A stretch of 25,312 bases of DNA from JAZNGX01 sp045576675 (GCA_045576675.1 JAZNGX010000110.1:1-25312), one strand, 5' to 3'; positions 14,388-23,830 are shown, counted from the first letter of the stretch. Program-made: numbers and translations. Notes: generated by a model from the letters alone, not told the origin.

Positions 14388-14966
14388 TTATACTATTATA
14401 GGTTGAATTTGTTTATATTCCAATGCATATTCCGCTGACGGAATAAGCATATCACATTTTGCAACAAGTGAGTTTGGTTTTTGAATATGGTCATCCTGTC
14501 CAAAGGGTGTGAAAAATATATTTTTATAATTCAACAGCATACCTATATTTTTTGCAGCTGCCGCAAGTCCGTCGTTTGTTGACACAAACAACAGCAGTGG
14601 TTTTGCGTTGCGAAGGTGAGCCTTTGCCGCCATTGTTACACAGGTGTCATTAACGCCTGTTGCAAGCTTTGCAAGCGTATTGCCGGTGCATGGTGCGATT
14701 ATAAGCAGGTCGAGCATTTTTTTTGGCCCTATGGGTTCGGCTTTTTCTATTGATGCTATAATTTTATTTTCACATATTTCTTCTGTTTGTTTTATAAAGT
14801 CAAGTGCTTTGCCAAATCTTGTATCAGTACAATAAACCATTTCGCTCATTATAGGAATAATATTTGCTCCAAGCTGTTTGATTTTTTGCATTTGTTCTAT
14901 AACAGGCTTTAATGTACAAAAAGAACCTGTAAGTGCAAATCCTATATTACTGTTATTAAGCTCCAA
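14388..14966 (-). CDS. dpaB: Dipicolinate synthase subunit B
   Basis: This 192-aa flavoprotein-fold subunit works with DpaA to turn dihydrodipicolinate into dipicolinic acid in the mother cell during sporulation; calcium dipicolinate then fills the spore core. The N-terminal IGFALTGSFCTLK and the stretch LIIAPCTGNTLAKLATGVNDT, followed by KAHLRNAKPLLLFVSTNDGL, are characteristic of SpoVFB. The length is usual. Its start overlaps the dpaA stop by 11 bases, so subunits are made together. The ATG, with AGGTGA before it, is the natural start. Its presence marks the organism as an endospore former or a recent descendant of one. Confidence 0.94.
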   Translation of the reverse strand: MELNNSNIGFALTGSFCTLKPVIEQMQKIKQLGANIIPIMSEMVYCTDTRFGKALDFIKQTEEICENKIIASIEKAEPIGPKKMLDLLIIAPCTGNTLAKLATGVNDTCVTMAAKAHLRNAKPLLLFVSTNDGLAAAAKNIGMLLNYKNIFFTPFGQDDHIQKPNSLVAKCDMLIPSAEYALEYKQIQPIIV

Positions 14967-15837
14967 AGCCGTTCACCTCCAATTCATCAAGCATATTAAT
15001 GATGGTATCTTTAATGATTATTCCCGCAGTAACTGGTGCAACTGTACCGGGGAGAGAAAGTGCCCATATTAATTTTTTGCCATACTTTGCAGCCGCTTCC
15101 ATATCAACACCACCAGGCTTGCTGGCAAGGTCGATAATAAGTGCGTCATTTTTCACTTTTTTAATAAGATCTTCTGTTAAAATCATTGACGGAACAGTAT
15201 TTATAATAAGGTCATAATTGCCTATATCGGCTGCAAGGTCTTTTAAATGTATTCCTATGTAGCCGTAAGCCTTTATCCATGCTAAATCCTCAGTTTTTCG
15301 TGCTTCGGCGGCTACCTTTGCACCTAAGGCACTGAATTTTTCGCAGGCAAGCTTTCCTATTCTGCCAAAACCAAGCACAAGCACACTTAAGCCGTGTATT
15401 GTAACAGGCATATTTTCCATTGCAATTTGTATTGCACCTTCAACAGTTGGTACTGCATTGCGGATTGCCATTTCTTCACGTTTTAAATAATCGTGTACTA
15501 TTACTCCATAACCTTCTGCAAGTAATCTTAACTTGTCGTTTACCTTTCCGCCAATAACAGTTTGTTTAGGCGATATAACAGAAAAAATCTGCTTGAGTCT
15601 GATTAAGTCCTTTTGCATCGGGGTACTGAGAGTTTCGTCATCTGTTGTACAAGGCAAAGGTAATACTATAACATCTGCCTCTTTTATAAGAGAAGCATCA
15701 AATTTGCATACTTTTACTTTGCTGCTGAAATTTTCAGCATCATCAAAGCCTGTAGCTTTAACTGAATATCCATCATTAGCAAGACTGTCGGCAAGCTTTG
15801 CCTGCCTTAAATCTCCGCCGCATATTAAAAAATTCAT
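14956..15837 (-). CDS. dpaA: Dipicolinate synthase subunit A
   Basis: The 293-aa oxidoreductase subunit of dipicolinate synthase has an N-terminal nucleotide-fold domain and a central NAD(P)-binding Rossmann motif, VLVLGFGRIGKLA (153-165, GFGRIG at 156-161). IVLPLPCTTDD, NTVPSMILTEDL, IDLASKPGGVD and LPGTVAPVTAG are family stretches. The ATG at 15837 follows AAAGGACT. It is the first gene of the dpaA-dpaB unit. In Bacillus the equivalent operon is mother-cell specific (sigma-K); the region upstream has a TATAAT at + strand 15867-15872 but I cannot assign a sigma factor. Unlike Bacillus subtilis spoVF, no asd or dapG follows. Confidence 0.94.
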   Translation of the reverse strand: MNFLICGGDLRQAKLADSLANDGYSVKATGFDDAENFSSKVKVCKFDASLIKEADVIVLPLPCTTDDETLSTPMQKDLIRLKQIFSVISPKQTVIGGKVNDKLRLLAEGYGVIVHDYLKREEMAIRNAVPTVEGAIQIAMENMPVTIHGLSVLVLGFGRIGKLACEKFSALGAKVAAEARKTEDLAWIKAYGYIGIHLKDLAADIGNYDLIINTVPSMILTEDLIKKVKNDALIIDLASKPGGVDMEAAAKYGKKLIWALSLPGTVAPVTAGIIIKDTIINMLDELEVNGFGA

Positions 15838-15892
15838 ATAATCAGTCCTTTTTATGTTCTAATATATTATATTAAAACCTTGCGTTTGTGGT

Positions 15893-15937
15893 GCAAAAAA
15901 ATAACGTGCTGAAGCAATAGTTTTGCTTCAGCACGTT
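15893..15937 (-). terminator. Intrinsic terminator of clpC
   Basis: A 15-bp stem, AACGTGCTGAAGCAA paired with TTGCTTCAGCACGTT (15903-15937, 5-base loop), is followed on the minus strand by TATTTTTTT. It separates clpC from dpaA, which is read in the same direction. Confidence 0.92.
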
Positions 15938-15942
15938 TCATA

Positions 15943-18384
15943 CTATACTGTTGTTAATTGTTTTAATTCAATTTTACCGTCTGTGAAGTCAATTGATATC
16001 TCATCGCCTTTTTTTATTTCTCCTGATAGAATCTTATCTGCAACGCAGTTTTCGATGTTTTCCTGAATTGCGCGTCTTAAGGGGCGGGCACCATATCCTG
16101 TATCATTGCATTTGCCTGTGATAAATGTAATAACGCTTTCACTTATAGTGCAGATAATGCCTTTTGCTTCAAGCCTATGTTTAAATTCATTAAGCATATT
16201 TTGTGCAATTTCTGCCATTTGCTCGCTGTGGAGAGTTTTGAAAATTACAATGTCATCAATTCTATTTAAAAATTCAGGCTTAAAAAGACGTTTTATTTCG
16301 TTATGAACACTTTGCTTTATTGCCTTGTAGTCTGTAAAGTCGTTTTTTTCAAAGCCTAATTTGTTTTTTACAGTTATTTCTCTTGCACCAACATTTGATG
16401 TCATAATAATTACAGTGTTTTTAAAATCAACAACACGTCCGTTTGAGTCGGTTAAAACACCATCCTCTAAAATCTGCAGTAAAATATTAAAAACATCGGG
16501 ATGAGCTTTTTCGATTTCGTCAAGCAAAATAATGGAGTAAGGGTGACGGCGAATTTTCTCGGTAAGCTGACCTCCATCCTCATGACCAACATAACCAGGA
16601 GGAGCACCGATAAGCCTTGCAACAGAATGCTTTTCCATAAATTCACTCATATCAAGGCGTATCATAGCATTGTCGTTTCCAAACATAACTGCTGCAAGAG
16701 CTTTTGTTAGCTCTGTTTTGCCAACTCCTGTGGGACCTGCAAAGATAAATGAGCCTATTGGACGCTTTGGGTCATTAAGACCAACTCTGCCACGTCTGAT
16801 AGCTTTTGATATTATACTTATAGCCTCATCCTGACCTTTAACACGTTCTTTTAATGTAGCTTCCATATTAATAAGCTGCTTGCTTTCTGAGGTGTTGATT
16901 TCACTTACAGGTATGCCTGTTGCAAGTGAAACTGCTGCAGCTATATGTTCGGGCTTAAGAACAGGACGATTTGTATTCTTTTTGATATCTGCACGTTTTT
17001 GTGCAGATTTTATTTTCTTGAGTATTTCATCGCTTTCTATTTTTAAATCAGCTGCGGTTTCGTAGTCGTTTTTTATTATGGCAACATCCATTTCGCTGAC
17101 TGTTTTTAAGTATTTCGTATTAAGCTTGCTGAGATTGGTTGATGCGGCAAAGGCTTCGTGCTTTAGCTTTGACGCTGCCTCATCTATTAAATCAATGGCT
17201 TTATCAGGTAAAAATCTGTCCTGAATATACCGTTCTGACATATAGACTGCACTGTCTGCCGCTTCATCTGAAATAATTATATTGTGATGATTTTCGTAAT
17301 GCTTTTTTATGCCTGAAATAATGTTTTTTGTTTCTTCAGCAGTTGACGGTTCAACAATGACAGGTTGAAAACGTCGCTCCAACGCCTTATCCTTTTCGAT
17401 GTGTTTGCGGAATTCGTTTATTGTTGTTGCTCCGATTATCTGCAATTCGCCACGTGAAAGAGGAGGCTTTAATATGCTTGCCGCATCTATTGCACCTTCT
17501 GCTGCACCTGCACCAACCATATTATGAAGCTCGTCAATAAACAGAATAACGTTTTTGCTTTTTTTAACCTCATCTATGACCTTTTTAAGACGTTCTTCAA
17601 AGTCGCCTCTGTATTTTGTTCCTGCTACCATAGAGGGCAAGTCAAGGGTTACAATTCGTTTGTTTTTAAAATCATCAGGCAGCTCGTTATCCGCAATTTT
17701 TTGTGCCAGAGCTTCAACGATTGCAGTTTTGCCAACACCGGGCTCGCCTATAATGCATGGGTTATTTTTTGTCCGCCTTGAAAGTATATTTATAACACGT
17801 TCAAGCTCTTTTGTTCTGCCTATGATTTCGTCCAGCTTACCTTCATGTGCAAGCTGCGTTAAATCCTTGCTGTACTTGTCTAGAGTAGGGGTGTGGCTAT
17901 GCTTTGTATTTTCGTTTTCGTACACTGGCATACATTTTTGTGCAAGCTTGTCGTATAGCTTTTCTATAGGTATATTTGCGGCGTTTAAAAGGCGTACAGC
18001 GATATTGTCACCTGAACGGATTATTGCCATAAGCATATGCTCTGTTCCTATAAGCTTGCTTCCGCATTGCCTTGAAATATCATACGAACGCTCAGTTATA
18101 CGCTTTGCCGCAGGTGTGAACATCTTTCTGCGGGTTATCCCGGTTTGTGCAATATCGTCAGGAATATAACATATTCCAAGAAGATTATTAAGTCTTTCAA
18201 GTGCAATTTCTTCACTTAGCCCGAAGCTATGAAGAGTTTTGGCTGCGATGCCTGTATTCTCTCGCAACAATCCCATTAATATATGCTCGCTGCCTATCGT
18301 GTTACTACCGTTTTCTATAGCGTATTCCTTTGCGTGCTGTAACGCTTTTGTGCAATAATCGTTAAATTTGTTCTCAATTCCCAT
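15943..18384 (-). CDS. clpC: ClpC-type AAA+ unfoldase of the Clp protease
   Basis: The 813-aa chaperone unfolds proteins and feeds them to ClpP. It has two N-terminal Clp_N repeats (about 1-150), AAA domain 1 with Walker A GEPGVGKT (213-220) and Walker B ILFIDE (280-285), a short middle region with a UVR-like helix (about 430-465, DYETAADLKIESDEI) as in ClpC, and AAA domain 2 with Walker A GPTGVGKT (550-557), Walker B IILLDE (618-623) and the ClpP-docking loop LGF (676-678). The ATG follows GAGGTGAAATAA. In Bacillus clpC lies in a ctsR-mcsA-mcsB-clpC operon; here it stands alone, and no CtsR-type GGTCAAA repeat is seen upstream. Confidence 0.94.
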   Translation of the reverse strand: MGIENKFNDYCTKALQHAKEYAIENGSNTIGSEHILMGLLRENTGIAAKTLHSFGLSEEIALERLNNLLGICYIPDDIAQTGITRRKMFTPAAKRITERSYDISRQCGSKLIGTEHMLMAIIRSGDNIAVRLLNAANIPIEKLYDKLAQKCMPVYENENTKHSHTPTLDKYSKDLTQLAHEGKLDEIIGRTKELERVINILSRRTKNNPCIIGEPGVGKTAIVEALAQKIADNELPDDFKNKRIVTLDLPSMVAGTKYRGDFEERLKKVIDEVKKSKNVILFIDELHNMVGAGAAEGAIDAASILKPPLSRGELQIIGATTINEFRKHIEKDKALERRFQPVIVEPSTAEETKNIISGIKKHYENHHNIIISDEAADSAVYMSERYIQDRFLPDKAIDLIDEAASKLKHEAFAASTNLSKLNTKYLKTVSEMDVAIIKNDYETAADLKIESDEILKKIKSAQKRADIKKNTNRPVLKPEHIAAAVSLATGIPVSEINTSESKQLINMEATLKERVKGQDEAISIISKAIRRGRVGLNDPKRPIGSFIFAGPTGVGKTELTKALAAVMFGNDNAMIRLDMSEFMEKHSVARLIGAPPGYVGHEDGGQLTEKIRRHPYSIILLDEIEKAHPDVFNILLQILEDGVLTDSNGRVVDFKNTVIIMTSNVGAREITVKNKLGFEKNDFTDYKAIKQSVHNEIKRLFKPEFLNRIDDIVIFKTLHSEQMAEIAQNMLNEFKHRLEAKGIICTISESVITFITGKCNDTGYGARPLRRAIQENIENCVADKILSGEIKKGDEISIDFTDGKIELKQLTTV

Positions 18385-18402
18385 TTATTTCACCTCAATG
18401 AT

Positions 18403-18408
18403 ATTATA
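18403..18408 (-). promoter_or_regulatory. Probable -10 box of clpC
   Basis: TATAAT on the minus strand lies 19 bases before the clpC start codon, with GAGGTGA between. The region 17 bases upstream has no good TTGACA, so the promoter is weakly supported. Confidence 0.35.
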
Positions 18409-18452
18409 ACCAAAAACGATTAAGGTAATCATTATATTATATTCAGCAAACT

Positions 18453-18484
18453 AAAAAACAGGCATCAAAACTTTTGATGCCTGT
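18453..18484 (-). terminator. Intrinsic terminator of fba
   Basis: ACAGGCATCAAAA and TTTTGATGCCTGT (18458-18484) form a near-perfect hairpin around one unpaired centre base; on the minus strand TTTTTTAG follows. It begins 7 bases after the fba stop. Confidence 0.93.
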
Positions 18485-18490
18485 AATTCA

Positions 18491-19426
18491 TTACGCCTTG
18501 CCGTCGCAACCAAGAACTTCTGTAATCTTATGCTTAACCATTTCTTTAACAGCGTTTCTTGCCGGTGTTAAATACTGTCTGGGGTCAAAGTGTGACGGAT
18601 TTTCGTTCATATATTTTCTGATTGAACCTGTCATAGCAAGTCTGATGTCAGAGTCGATATTAATCTTACAAACAGCGTTTCTTGCAGCTTCACGAAGCAT
18701 TTCTTCAGGAATACCAATAGCATCAGGCATCTGGCCACCGTTTTCGTTAACCATTTTAACATATTCCTGCATAACACTGCTTGCACCGTGCAATACAATC
18801 GGGAATCCCGGAAGCTGTTTTCTGACTTCGTCAAGAATATCAAATCTTAACTGTGGTTTCTGACCGGGTTTGAATTTGTAAGCACCGTGGCTTGTGCCGA
18901 TAGCAATAGCCAATGAGTCAACACCTGTACGTGTAACAAAGTCAACAACCTCTTCAGGCTTTGTGTATGATGCATCTTCGTCTGAAACGTTAACGTCATC
19001 TTCTACGCCTGCAAGTCTGCCAAGCTCGCCTTCAACAACTGCACCGTGAGCGTGAGCATATTCAACAACTTTCTTTGTAAGCTCAATGTTCTCTTCATAA
19101 GGAAGATGTGAACCGTCAATCATAACTGATGTAAAACCACCGTCGATACAAGCCTTACATAGCTCAAATGAATCACCATGGTCTAAGTGTAATGCAATAG
19201 GAAGGTCTGTTTCTGCAACAGCAGCTTCAACAAGCTTAACAAGGTAAGTGTGATTAGCATATTTTCTTGCACCTGCTGAAACCTGAAGAATAACAGGAGC
19301 ATTAACTTCTTTTGCAGCTTCTGTGATACCCTGAATGATTTCCATATTGTTTACGTTGAATGCACCGATGGCGTAACCGCCTTCGTATGCTTTTTTGAAC
19401 ATTTCTTTAGTTGTAACTAAAGGCAT
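18491..19426 (-). CDS. fba: Fructose-1,6-bisphosphate aldolase, class II
   Basis: This 311-aa zinc enzyme cleaves fructose 1,6-bisphosphate to dihydroxyacetone phosphate and glyceraldehyde 3-phosphate in glycolysis (reverse in gluconeogenesis). Visible sites: ALHLDHGDS with catalytic D82 and zinc ligand H83, VEGELGRLAG with E134, the zinc ligand H180 in GTSHGAYK, and H213 in VLHGASS; NIDSDIRLAMTGSIRKYM near the end binds phosphate. The ATG at 19426 is preferred since AAGGAG precedes it by nine bases; an in-frame TTG at 19435 overlaps that site. It has its own promoter and terminator, so it is a single-gene unit. Confidence 0.95.
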   Translation of the reverse strand: MPLVTTKEMFKKAYEGGYAIGAFNVNNMEIIQGITEAAKEVNAPVILQVSAGARKYANHTYLVKLVEAAVAETDLPIALHLDHGDSFELCKACIDGGFTSVMIDGSHLPYEENIELTKKVVEYAHAHGAVVEGELGRLAGVEDDVNVSDEDASYTKPEEVVDFVTRTGVDSLAIAIGTSHGAYKFKPGQKPQLRFDILDEVRKQLPGFPIVLHGASSVMQEYVKMVNENGGQMPDAIGIPEEMLREAARNAVCKINIDSDIRLAMTGSIRKYMNENPSHFDPRQYLTPARNAVKEMVKHKITEVLGCDGKA

Positions 19427-19455
19427 TAAAATCAACTCCTTATTTGTTTGTTATT

Positions 19456-19484
19456 ATTTTAACATACTTTTTTTAATAATTCAA
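19456..19484 (-). promoter_or_regulatory. Promoter of fba
   Basis: On the minus strand TTGAAT (19484-19479), 17 bases, TAAAAT (19461-19456). The -35 box directly abuts the folC stop codon. Confidence 0.65.
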
Positions 19485-20717
19485 CTATTTGTTGAAAATA
19501 TTACCAATTAAATATAATGAGCCGCAGACGCAAATAACGTCGCTATCAGTTGCGAGAGCTTTTTTAACAGCATCCAGCTTGTTTTTTTCAACTGACACAT
19601 CGTGGCAGAATTTTTTTGCAAGCTCTGCAAGACTGTCGGCATCAAGCTTTCGTGGATTTTCCGGCTCTGTTGCAATAAAATGCTTTGCAAGCGGAGCAAT
19701 TTCCGCTATGCATTTTTCGTATTCCTTATCCTTTAACATCCCCATAACAAGTGTAATTTTTTTGTCAGGAAAATAATCAGTAAGGGCATTTTTTAGTGCT
19801 GTTACACCTGAGTAATTGTGAGCACCGTCTATAAGTATTGTCGGGTTATCGCTTATAAGCTCAAGTCTTCCGCCGAAATTGGTGTTTTTTATGCCGGCTT
19901 TTATGGCATCGTAAGAGATACCAAGCACCTTTAAAGCTTCAATAGCAGTTACTGCATTGAAAATCTGGTGCTTACCAAGCATTTTTAAGCAGTAGCTTTC
20001 GCCCTTATAACGAAATTCTGTGTTTCCCGGTGCAAGCTTTACGGCTTCAATTTGCGAGCTGTCACAAATAACAAGCTTGCAATTTTTTTCGGTGGCAGTG
20101 TCTGCTATAAGCTTGTTTACTGCATTGTCATTGTCTGCATATGCTACAACAGTTCCGCCGTGTTTTATTATTCCGCATTTTTCATATGCTATTCGTTCAA
20201 CTGTGTCACCAAGCATATCTGTGTGGTCAATGCTTATACTGGTTATGACGGCAACCTCAGGAACAGGAATAACATTTGTTGCATCAAAACGTCCGCCAAG
20301 TCCGACTTCTAACACAACATAATCGCAACCCATCTCGGCAAAATACATCATACCAACTGCTGTAACAACTTCAAATTCAGTAGGACAGCATGTGTCGTCT
20401 ATAACATCTTTGATAACCGATGTATAGCGTGCAAGTGCATCATCTGAAATATACTGTCCATCAATTTGAATTCTTTCATTGAATTTATTAACAAACGGTG
20501 AAATATATATTCCTGTTTTATAGCCTGCCGCTGTAAGTGAATTTGCGATAAAGGAAGAGGTGGAGCCTTTTCCGTTAGTGCCTGCGACGTGGATAAATTT
20601 TAACTTTTTATGTGGATTGCCAACTCTGTTTAACAGCTCGGTTGTGGTTTCAAGCCCTAATTTTGTACCGAGCCGTTCTAAAGAGTGGATAAAATCAATT
20701 GCTTCTTTTAAATTCAT
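19485..20717 (-). CDS. folC: Folylpolyglutamate synthase / dihydrofolate synthase
   Basis: The 410-aa Mur-ligase-family enzyme adds glutamate to folates (and to dihydropteroate if bifunctional), retaining them in the cell. The ATP-binding P-loop HVAGTNGKGST (43-53) and the family stretches TGIYISPFVNKFNERIQID, VVLEVGLGGRFDATNVI, ISIDHTDMLGDT and ILIDGAHNYSG are present, and the length is normal. Its ATG overlaps the valS stop by four bases, so it is coupled to valS. This valS-folC pairing is common in Firmicutes. Whether it acts in both steps cannot be read from this sequence. No terminator is seen before the fba promoter, so read-through into fba is possible. Confidence 0.94.
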   Translation of the reverse strand: MNLKEAIDFIHSLERLGTKLGLETTTELLNRVGNPHKKLKFIHVAGTNGKGSTSSFIANSLTAAGYKTGIYISPFVNKFNERIQIDGQYISDDALARYTSVIKDVIDDTCCPTEFEVVTAVGMMYFAEMGCDYVVLEVGLGGRFDATNVIPVPEVAVITSISIDHTDMLGDTVERIAYEKCGIIKHGGTVVAYADNDNAVNKLIADTATEKNCKLVICDSSQIEAVKLAPGNTEFRYKGESYCLKMLGKHQIFNAVTAIEALKVLGISYDAIKAGIKNTNFGGRLELISDNPTILIDGAHNYSGVTALKNALTDYFPDKKITLVMGMLKDKEYEKCIAEIAPLAKHFIATEPENPRKLDADSLAELAKKFCHDVSVEKNKLDAVKKALATDSDVICVCGSLYLIGNIFNK

Positions 20718-23392
20718 TTTAAGTTATTTAGTCCTTCCAATACCTTTTGAAGCATAGCGTTGTATTTTACGCCTTTTTCTTTTTCTGCTTCAATTACTGC
20801 AGCAGGAGCTTTTGCAACAAAGCCTTCGTTTGAAAGCTTTTTCTCAACTCGTGCAATTTCATCTTCAAGACGTTTTTTCTCTGCTGTAAGACGTGCGATT
20901 TCTTTTTCTTTATCAATAAGGTCGCCTTGAGGCATAAAGATTTCGGCACCCTCTGTTACAAGAGAAACGCAGTTTTCTTCAATTCCAGCTTTTGTATTTG
21001 TTACAACAACGCTGTCAGCCCATGCAAGCTTTTTGAAGAATGCTTCGCCCTGTGCAAACACGTCATTTAACTCTGTTACTATAATTAACTTTGCTTTCTT
21101 TGACGGCGGAACATTCATTTCTGTTCTGATATTTCTTATAGCCTTGATTGCCGCCTTAATAAGCTCGATGTTTTCAACATCCTTTTTGAAGTTAAGCTTT
21201 TCGTTATATTCTGGCCACTGAGAAATCATTATTGCCTTTTTGTCTGTTACAGGAAGGTAGCTGTAAATTTCTTCTGTGATAAATGGCATAAATGGATGCA
21301 ATAGCTTTAATACGTTTGAAAGAACGTACACAAGAACATTCTGCGGGTTTTCGTTTGTTCCCATTCTTGGTTTAACAAATTCGATATACCAGTCGCAAAG
21401 CTCGTCCCAGATAAAGTCGTACAAATTCTGAACTGCAATACCAAGCTCGAATTTATCAAGATTATCAGTGATTTTTGCAACCAAATCGTTGTACTTGCTT
21501 AAAATCCATTTATCTTCAGGCATTAAGCTTTCGGGAAGTACATCGCTTGCATCGTCGCCTAAGTTCATAAGTACAAAACGTGATGCATTCCAGATTTTAT
21601 TTGCAAAGTTGCGGCTCGCTTCAACTCCCGGAGCACCAACGATTTTGTTTACCTCGGGGTTGGGGTTTTTACCGCTTTCAACCGGCGGGTCATAGGTTAC
21701 AGGGAATCTCATATCATTACCCGGTGCTACACCTGTAACAAGGGTAAATCTCAATGCATCTGCACCATACATATCAATAATCTGAAGAGGGTCAACACCG
21801 TTGCCCTTTGATTTCGACATTTTTTCACCGTTGCCGTCACGTACAAGGCCGTGAATAAACACGTGCTTGAACGGTGCCTTACCTGTATGCTCACAAGCTG
21901 AGAATATCATTCTTGAAACCCAGAAGAAAATAATATCGTAACCTGTTACAAGAGTGCTTGTGGGATAGAAATAGTCAAGCTCTTTTGTTTTTTCAGGCCA
22001 GCCTAATGTTGAGAACGGCCATAATGCTGATGAGAACCATGTGTCAAGCACGTCGTCCTCTTGTCTTACAGGCTTTCCGCATTTTGGACATACTGTGATA
22101 TCTTCTTTTGAAACAGTCATTTCACCACAATCATCGCAATAGAATGCGGGAATTCTGTGACCCCACCACAACTGACGTGAAATACACCAATCATAAACAT
22201 TTTCCATCCAGTTCATATATGTTTTTGAAAAACGCTCAGGAACAAATTCTGTTTCCTTGCTGTTAACGGCTTCAATAGCAGCCTCAGCAAGCGGCTTCAT
22301 TTTAACAAACCACTGGTCTGAAACAATTGGCTCTATTGTGGTGCCACAACGATAGCACTGACCAACGTTGTGAGAATGGTCTTCTGTTTTAACAAGAAGT
22401 CCCATTTCCTCAAGGTCTTTTATCATTGCCTTACGGCATTCGTAACGGTCCATACCTTCATACTTGCCGGCATATGAATTCATTGTTGCATCGTCATTCA
22501 TAACCTTTATGATTTCAAGGTCGTGACGTTTACCAACCTCAAAGTCGTTGGGGTCGTGTGCAGGTGTGATTTTAACGCAGCCTGTACCAAATTCCTTGTC
22601 AACATATTCGTCTGTAATAACAGGGATTTCTCTGTCAGTAAGAGGCAGAAGAAGTGTTTTGCCTACAATGTTTTTATAACGTTCATCCTCGGGATTAACT
22701 GCAACAGCAGTATCACCGAAAAGAGTTTCCGGTCTTGTGGTAGCAATTACTACATAATCGTCTGTACCCTTTATGTTATATTTAATATGCCAGAAATGTC
22801 CTGCATGCTCTGCGTGTTCAACCTCTTCGTTTGAAAGAGCAGTGATACAGTTCGGACACCAGTTGATGATTCTTGGGCCTCTGTATATAAGACCTTTGTT
22901 ATAAAGGTTAACAAATACTTCTCTTACAGCTTTTGAACAGCCTTCGTCCATAGTGAAACGCTCTCTGTCCCAGTCACACGAGCAACCAATCTTTTTTAAC
23001 TGACTGATAATGCGGCTGCCATATTTTTCTTTCCAGTCCCAAACACGCTCTAAGAACTTTTCACGTCCAAGGTCGTAACGTGTAAGACCTTCTTTTTCGC
23101 GAAGTTCTGCTTCAACCTTAATCTGTGTTGCAATTCCTGCATGGTCTGTTCCCGGCACCCACAACGCTTCAAAGCCTTGCATTCTCTTATAACGGATAAG
23201 AATATCCTGCAAGGTTTCATCAAAGGCGTGACCCATATGCAACTGACCTGTAACGTTTGGTGGCGGAATAACTATTGTATAAGGCTTTTTGTCCGGATTA
23301 GCCTCTGCATGAAAATATCCACCGTCAACCCAGGATTTATATATTCGGTCTTCAACCTGATGCGGATTGTATTTTGTCTCAAGATTTTTCAT
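20714..23392 (-). CDS. valS: Valyl-tRNA synthetase
   Basis: This 892-aa class I synthetase charges tRNA-Val. It shows PPPNVTGQLHMGHA with the HIGH-type HMGH (52-55), the editing domain (about 205-350, with TTRPETLFGDTAV and TPAHDPNDFEVG), two Cys pairs likely to bind zinc (WCPNC, 178-182; CDDCG and CPKC, 419-438), KMSKS (524-528) and the tRNA-binding anticodon domain. The C-terminal coiled-coil arm typical of ValS is present (IDKEKEIARLTAEKKRLEDEI). The ATG at 23392 is chosen because GGAGGAG lies nine bases before it; an in-frame ATG at 23410 precedes this site. No T-box is present in the short leader, unlike many Firmicutes synthetase genes. Confidence 0.96.
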   Translation of the reverse strand: MKNLETKYNPHQVEDRIYKSWVDGGYFHAEANPDKKPYTIVIPPPNVTGQLHMGHAFDETLQDILIRYKRMQGFEALWVPGTDHAGIATQIKVEAELREKEGLTRYDLGREKFLERVWDWKEKYGSRIISQLKKIGCSCDWDRERFTMDEGCSKAVREVFVNLYNKGLIYRGPRIINWCPNCITALSNEEVEHAEHAGHFWHIKYNIKGTDDYVVIATTRPETLFGDTAVAVNPEDERYKNIVGKTLLLPLTDREIPVITDEYVDKEFGTGCVKITPAHDPNDFEVGKRHDLEIIKVMNDDATMNSYAGKYEGMDRYECRKAMIKDLEEMGLLVKTEDHSHNVGQCYRCGTTIEPIVSDQWFVKMKPLAEAAIEAVNSKETEFVPERFSKTYMNWMENVYDWCISRQLWWGHRIPAFYCDDCGEMTVSKEDITVCPKCGKPVRQEDDVLDTWFSSALWPFSTLGWPEKTKELDYFYPTSTLVTGYDIIFFWVSRMIFSACEHTGKAPFKHVFIHGLVRDGNGEKMSKSKGNGVDPLQIIDMYGADALRFTLVTGVAPGNDMRFPVTYDPPVESGKNPNPEVNKIVGAPGVEASRNFANKIWNASRFVLMNLGDDASDVLPESLMPEDKWILSKYNDLVAKITDNLDKFELGIAVQNLYDFIWDELCDWYIEFVKPRMGTNENPQNVLVYVLSNVLKLLHPFMPFITEEIYSYLPVTDKKAIMISQWPEYNEKLNFKKDVENIELIKAAIKAIRNIRTEMNVPPSKKAKLIIVTELNDVFAQGEAFFKKLAWADSVVVTNTKAGIEENCVSLVTEGAEIFMPQGDLIDKEKEIARLTAEKKRLEDEIARVEKKLSNEGFVAKAPAAVIEAEKEKGVKYNAMLQKVLEGLNNLK

Positions 23393-23430
23393 CTGAAAAC
23401 TCTCCTCCATTTTACTAAATATACTTATTA

Positions 23431-23460
23431 ATTATATATCATTTTTACCCTTCAAGTCAA
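23431..23460 (-). promoter_or_regulatory. Promoter of the valS-folC operon
   Basis: On the minus strand TTGACT (23460-23455), 18 bases, TATAAT (23436-23431). The leader to the valS ATG is only about 30 bases. Confidence 0.75.
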
Positions 23461-23501
23461 TAGCATTTCTAACAATATCTTAATTTGTAACATTCTTGTT
23501 A

Positions 23502-23530
23502 TTGATAAATTGAACATATAGTGGTAAAAT
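23502..23530 (+). promoter_or_regulatory. Promoter of the rightward small-gene cluster
   Basis: TTGATA (23502-23507), 17 bases, TAAAAT (23525-23530). It is divergent from the valS promoter and about 80 bases upstream of the next start codon. Confidence 0.6.
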
Positions 23531-23617
23531 AGAATTAACAGAGTTAAACTTGTTAGCAAATTTAATGTAAACCCGCAATAAAGGATATTGAAAATTGCCG
23601 GAAGTAGAGTGGAATAT

Positions 23618-23830
23618 ATGATAACTATTTTTAACAGAAGAACGTTAATAATTACATACGATATGACAATTCAATCAAAAACCAGAGATATACTTGTAGC
23701 AAATAATATTGACTATACTATAAACCCTGTTATGGGGTTGTTTGGTTCAACACAAGCAGAATATAAGATATATGTTCATAAAAAAGATTATGAATATGCA
23801 AGTTATTTGATAAAAGATGTGTTCAGATGA
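23618..23830 (+). CDS. Small DUF2007-like protein
   Basis: The 70-aa product (MITIFNRRTLIITYDMTIQ...) has an alternating strand-helix pattern: a first strand LIITYD, a helix SKTRDILVANNID, a strand region, and AEYKIYVHKKDYEYASYLI. This layout resembles small DUF2007/signal-transducing-type proteins in which a strand ending in Y-V-x-K-x-D precedes a final helix. The match is from pattern memory only. An in-frame TTG at 23588 would add ten residues but sits too close to AAAGGA; the ATG at 23618 has only a weak GTGGA before it, so the start is uncertain. The function is unknown. Confidence 0.6.
   Translation: MITIFNRRTLIITYDMTIQSKTRDILVANNIDYTINPVMGLFGSTQAEYKIYVHKKDYEYASYLIKDVFR

Noticed and set aside
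17555..18169. 204-aa frame on the plus strand inside clpC
   Set aside because: It lies wholly within the well-supported clpC gene on the opposite strand, has no ribosome-binding site and shows low-complexity Ser/Phe/Leu content typical of antisense shadows.
23393..23460. T-box leader before valS
   Set aside because: A strong promoter lies within 70 bases of the ATG, leaving about 30 bases of leader, and no T-box sequence is present.
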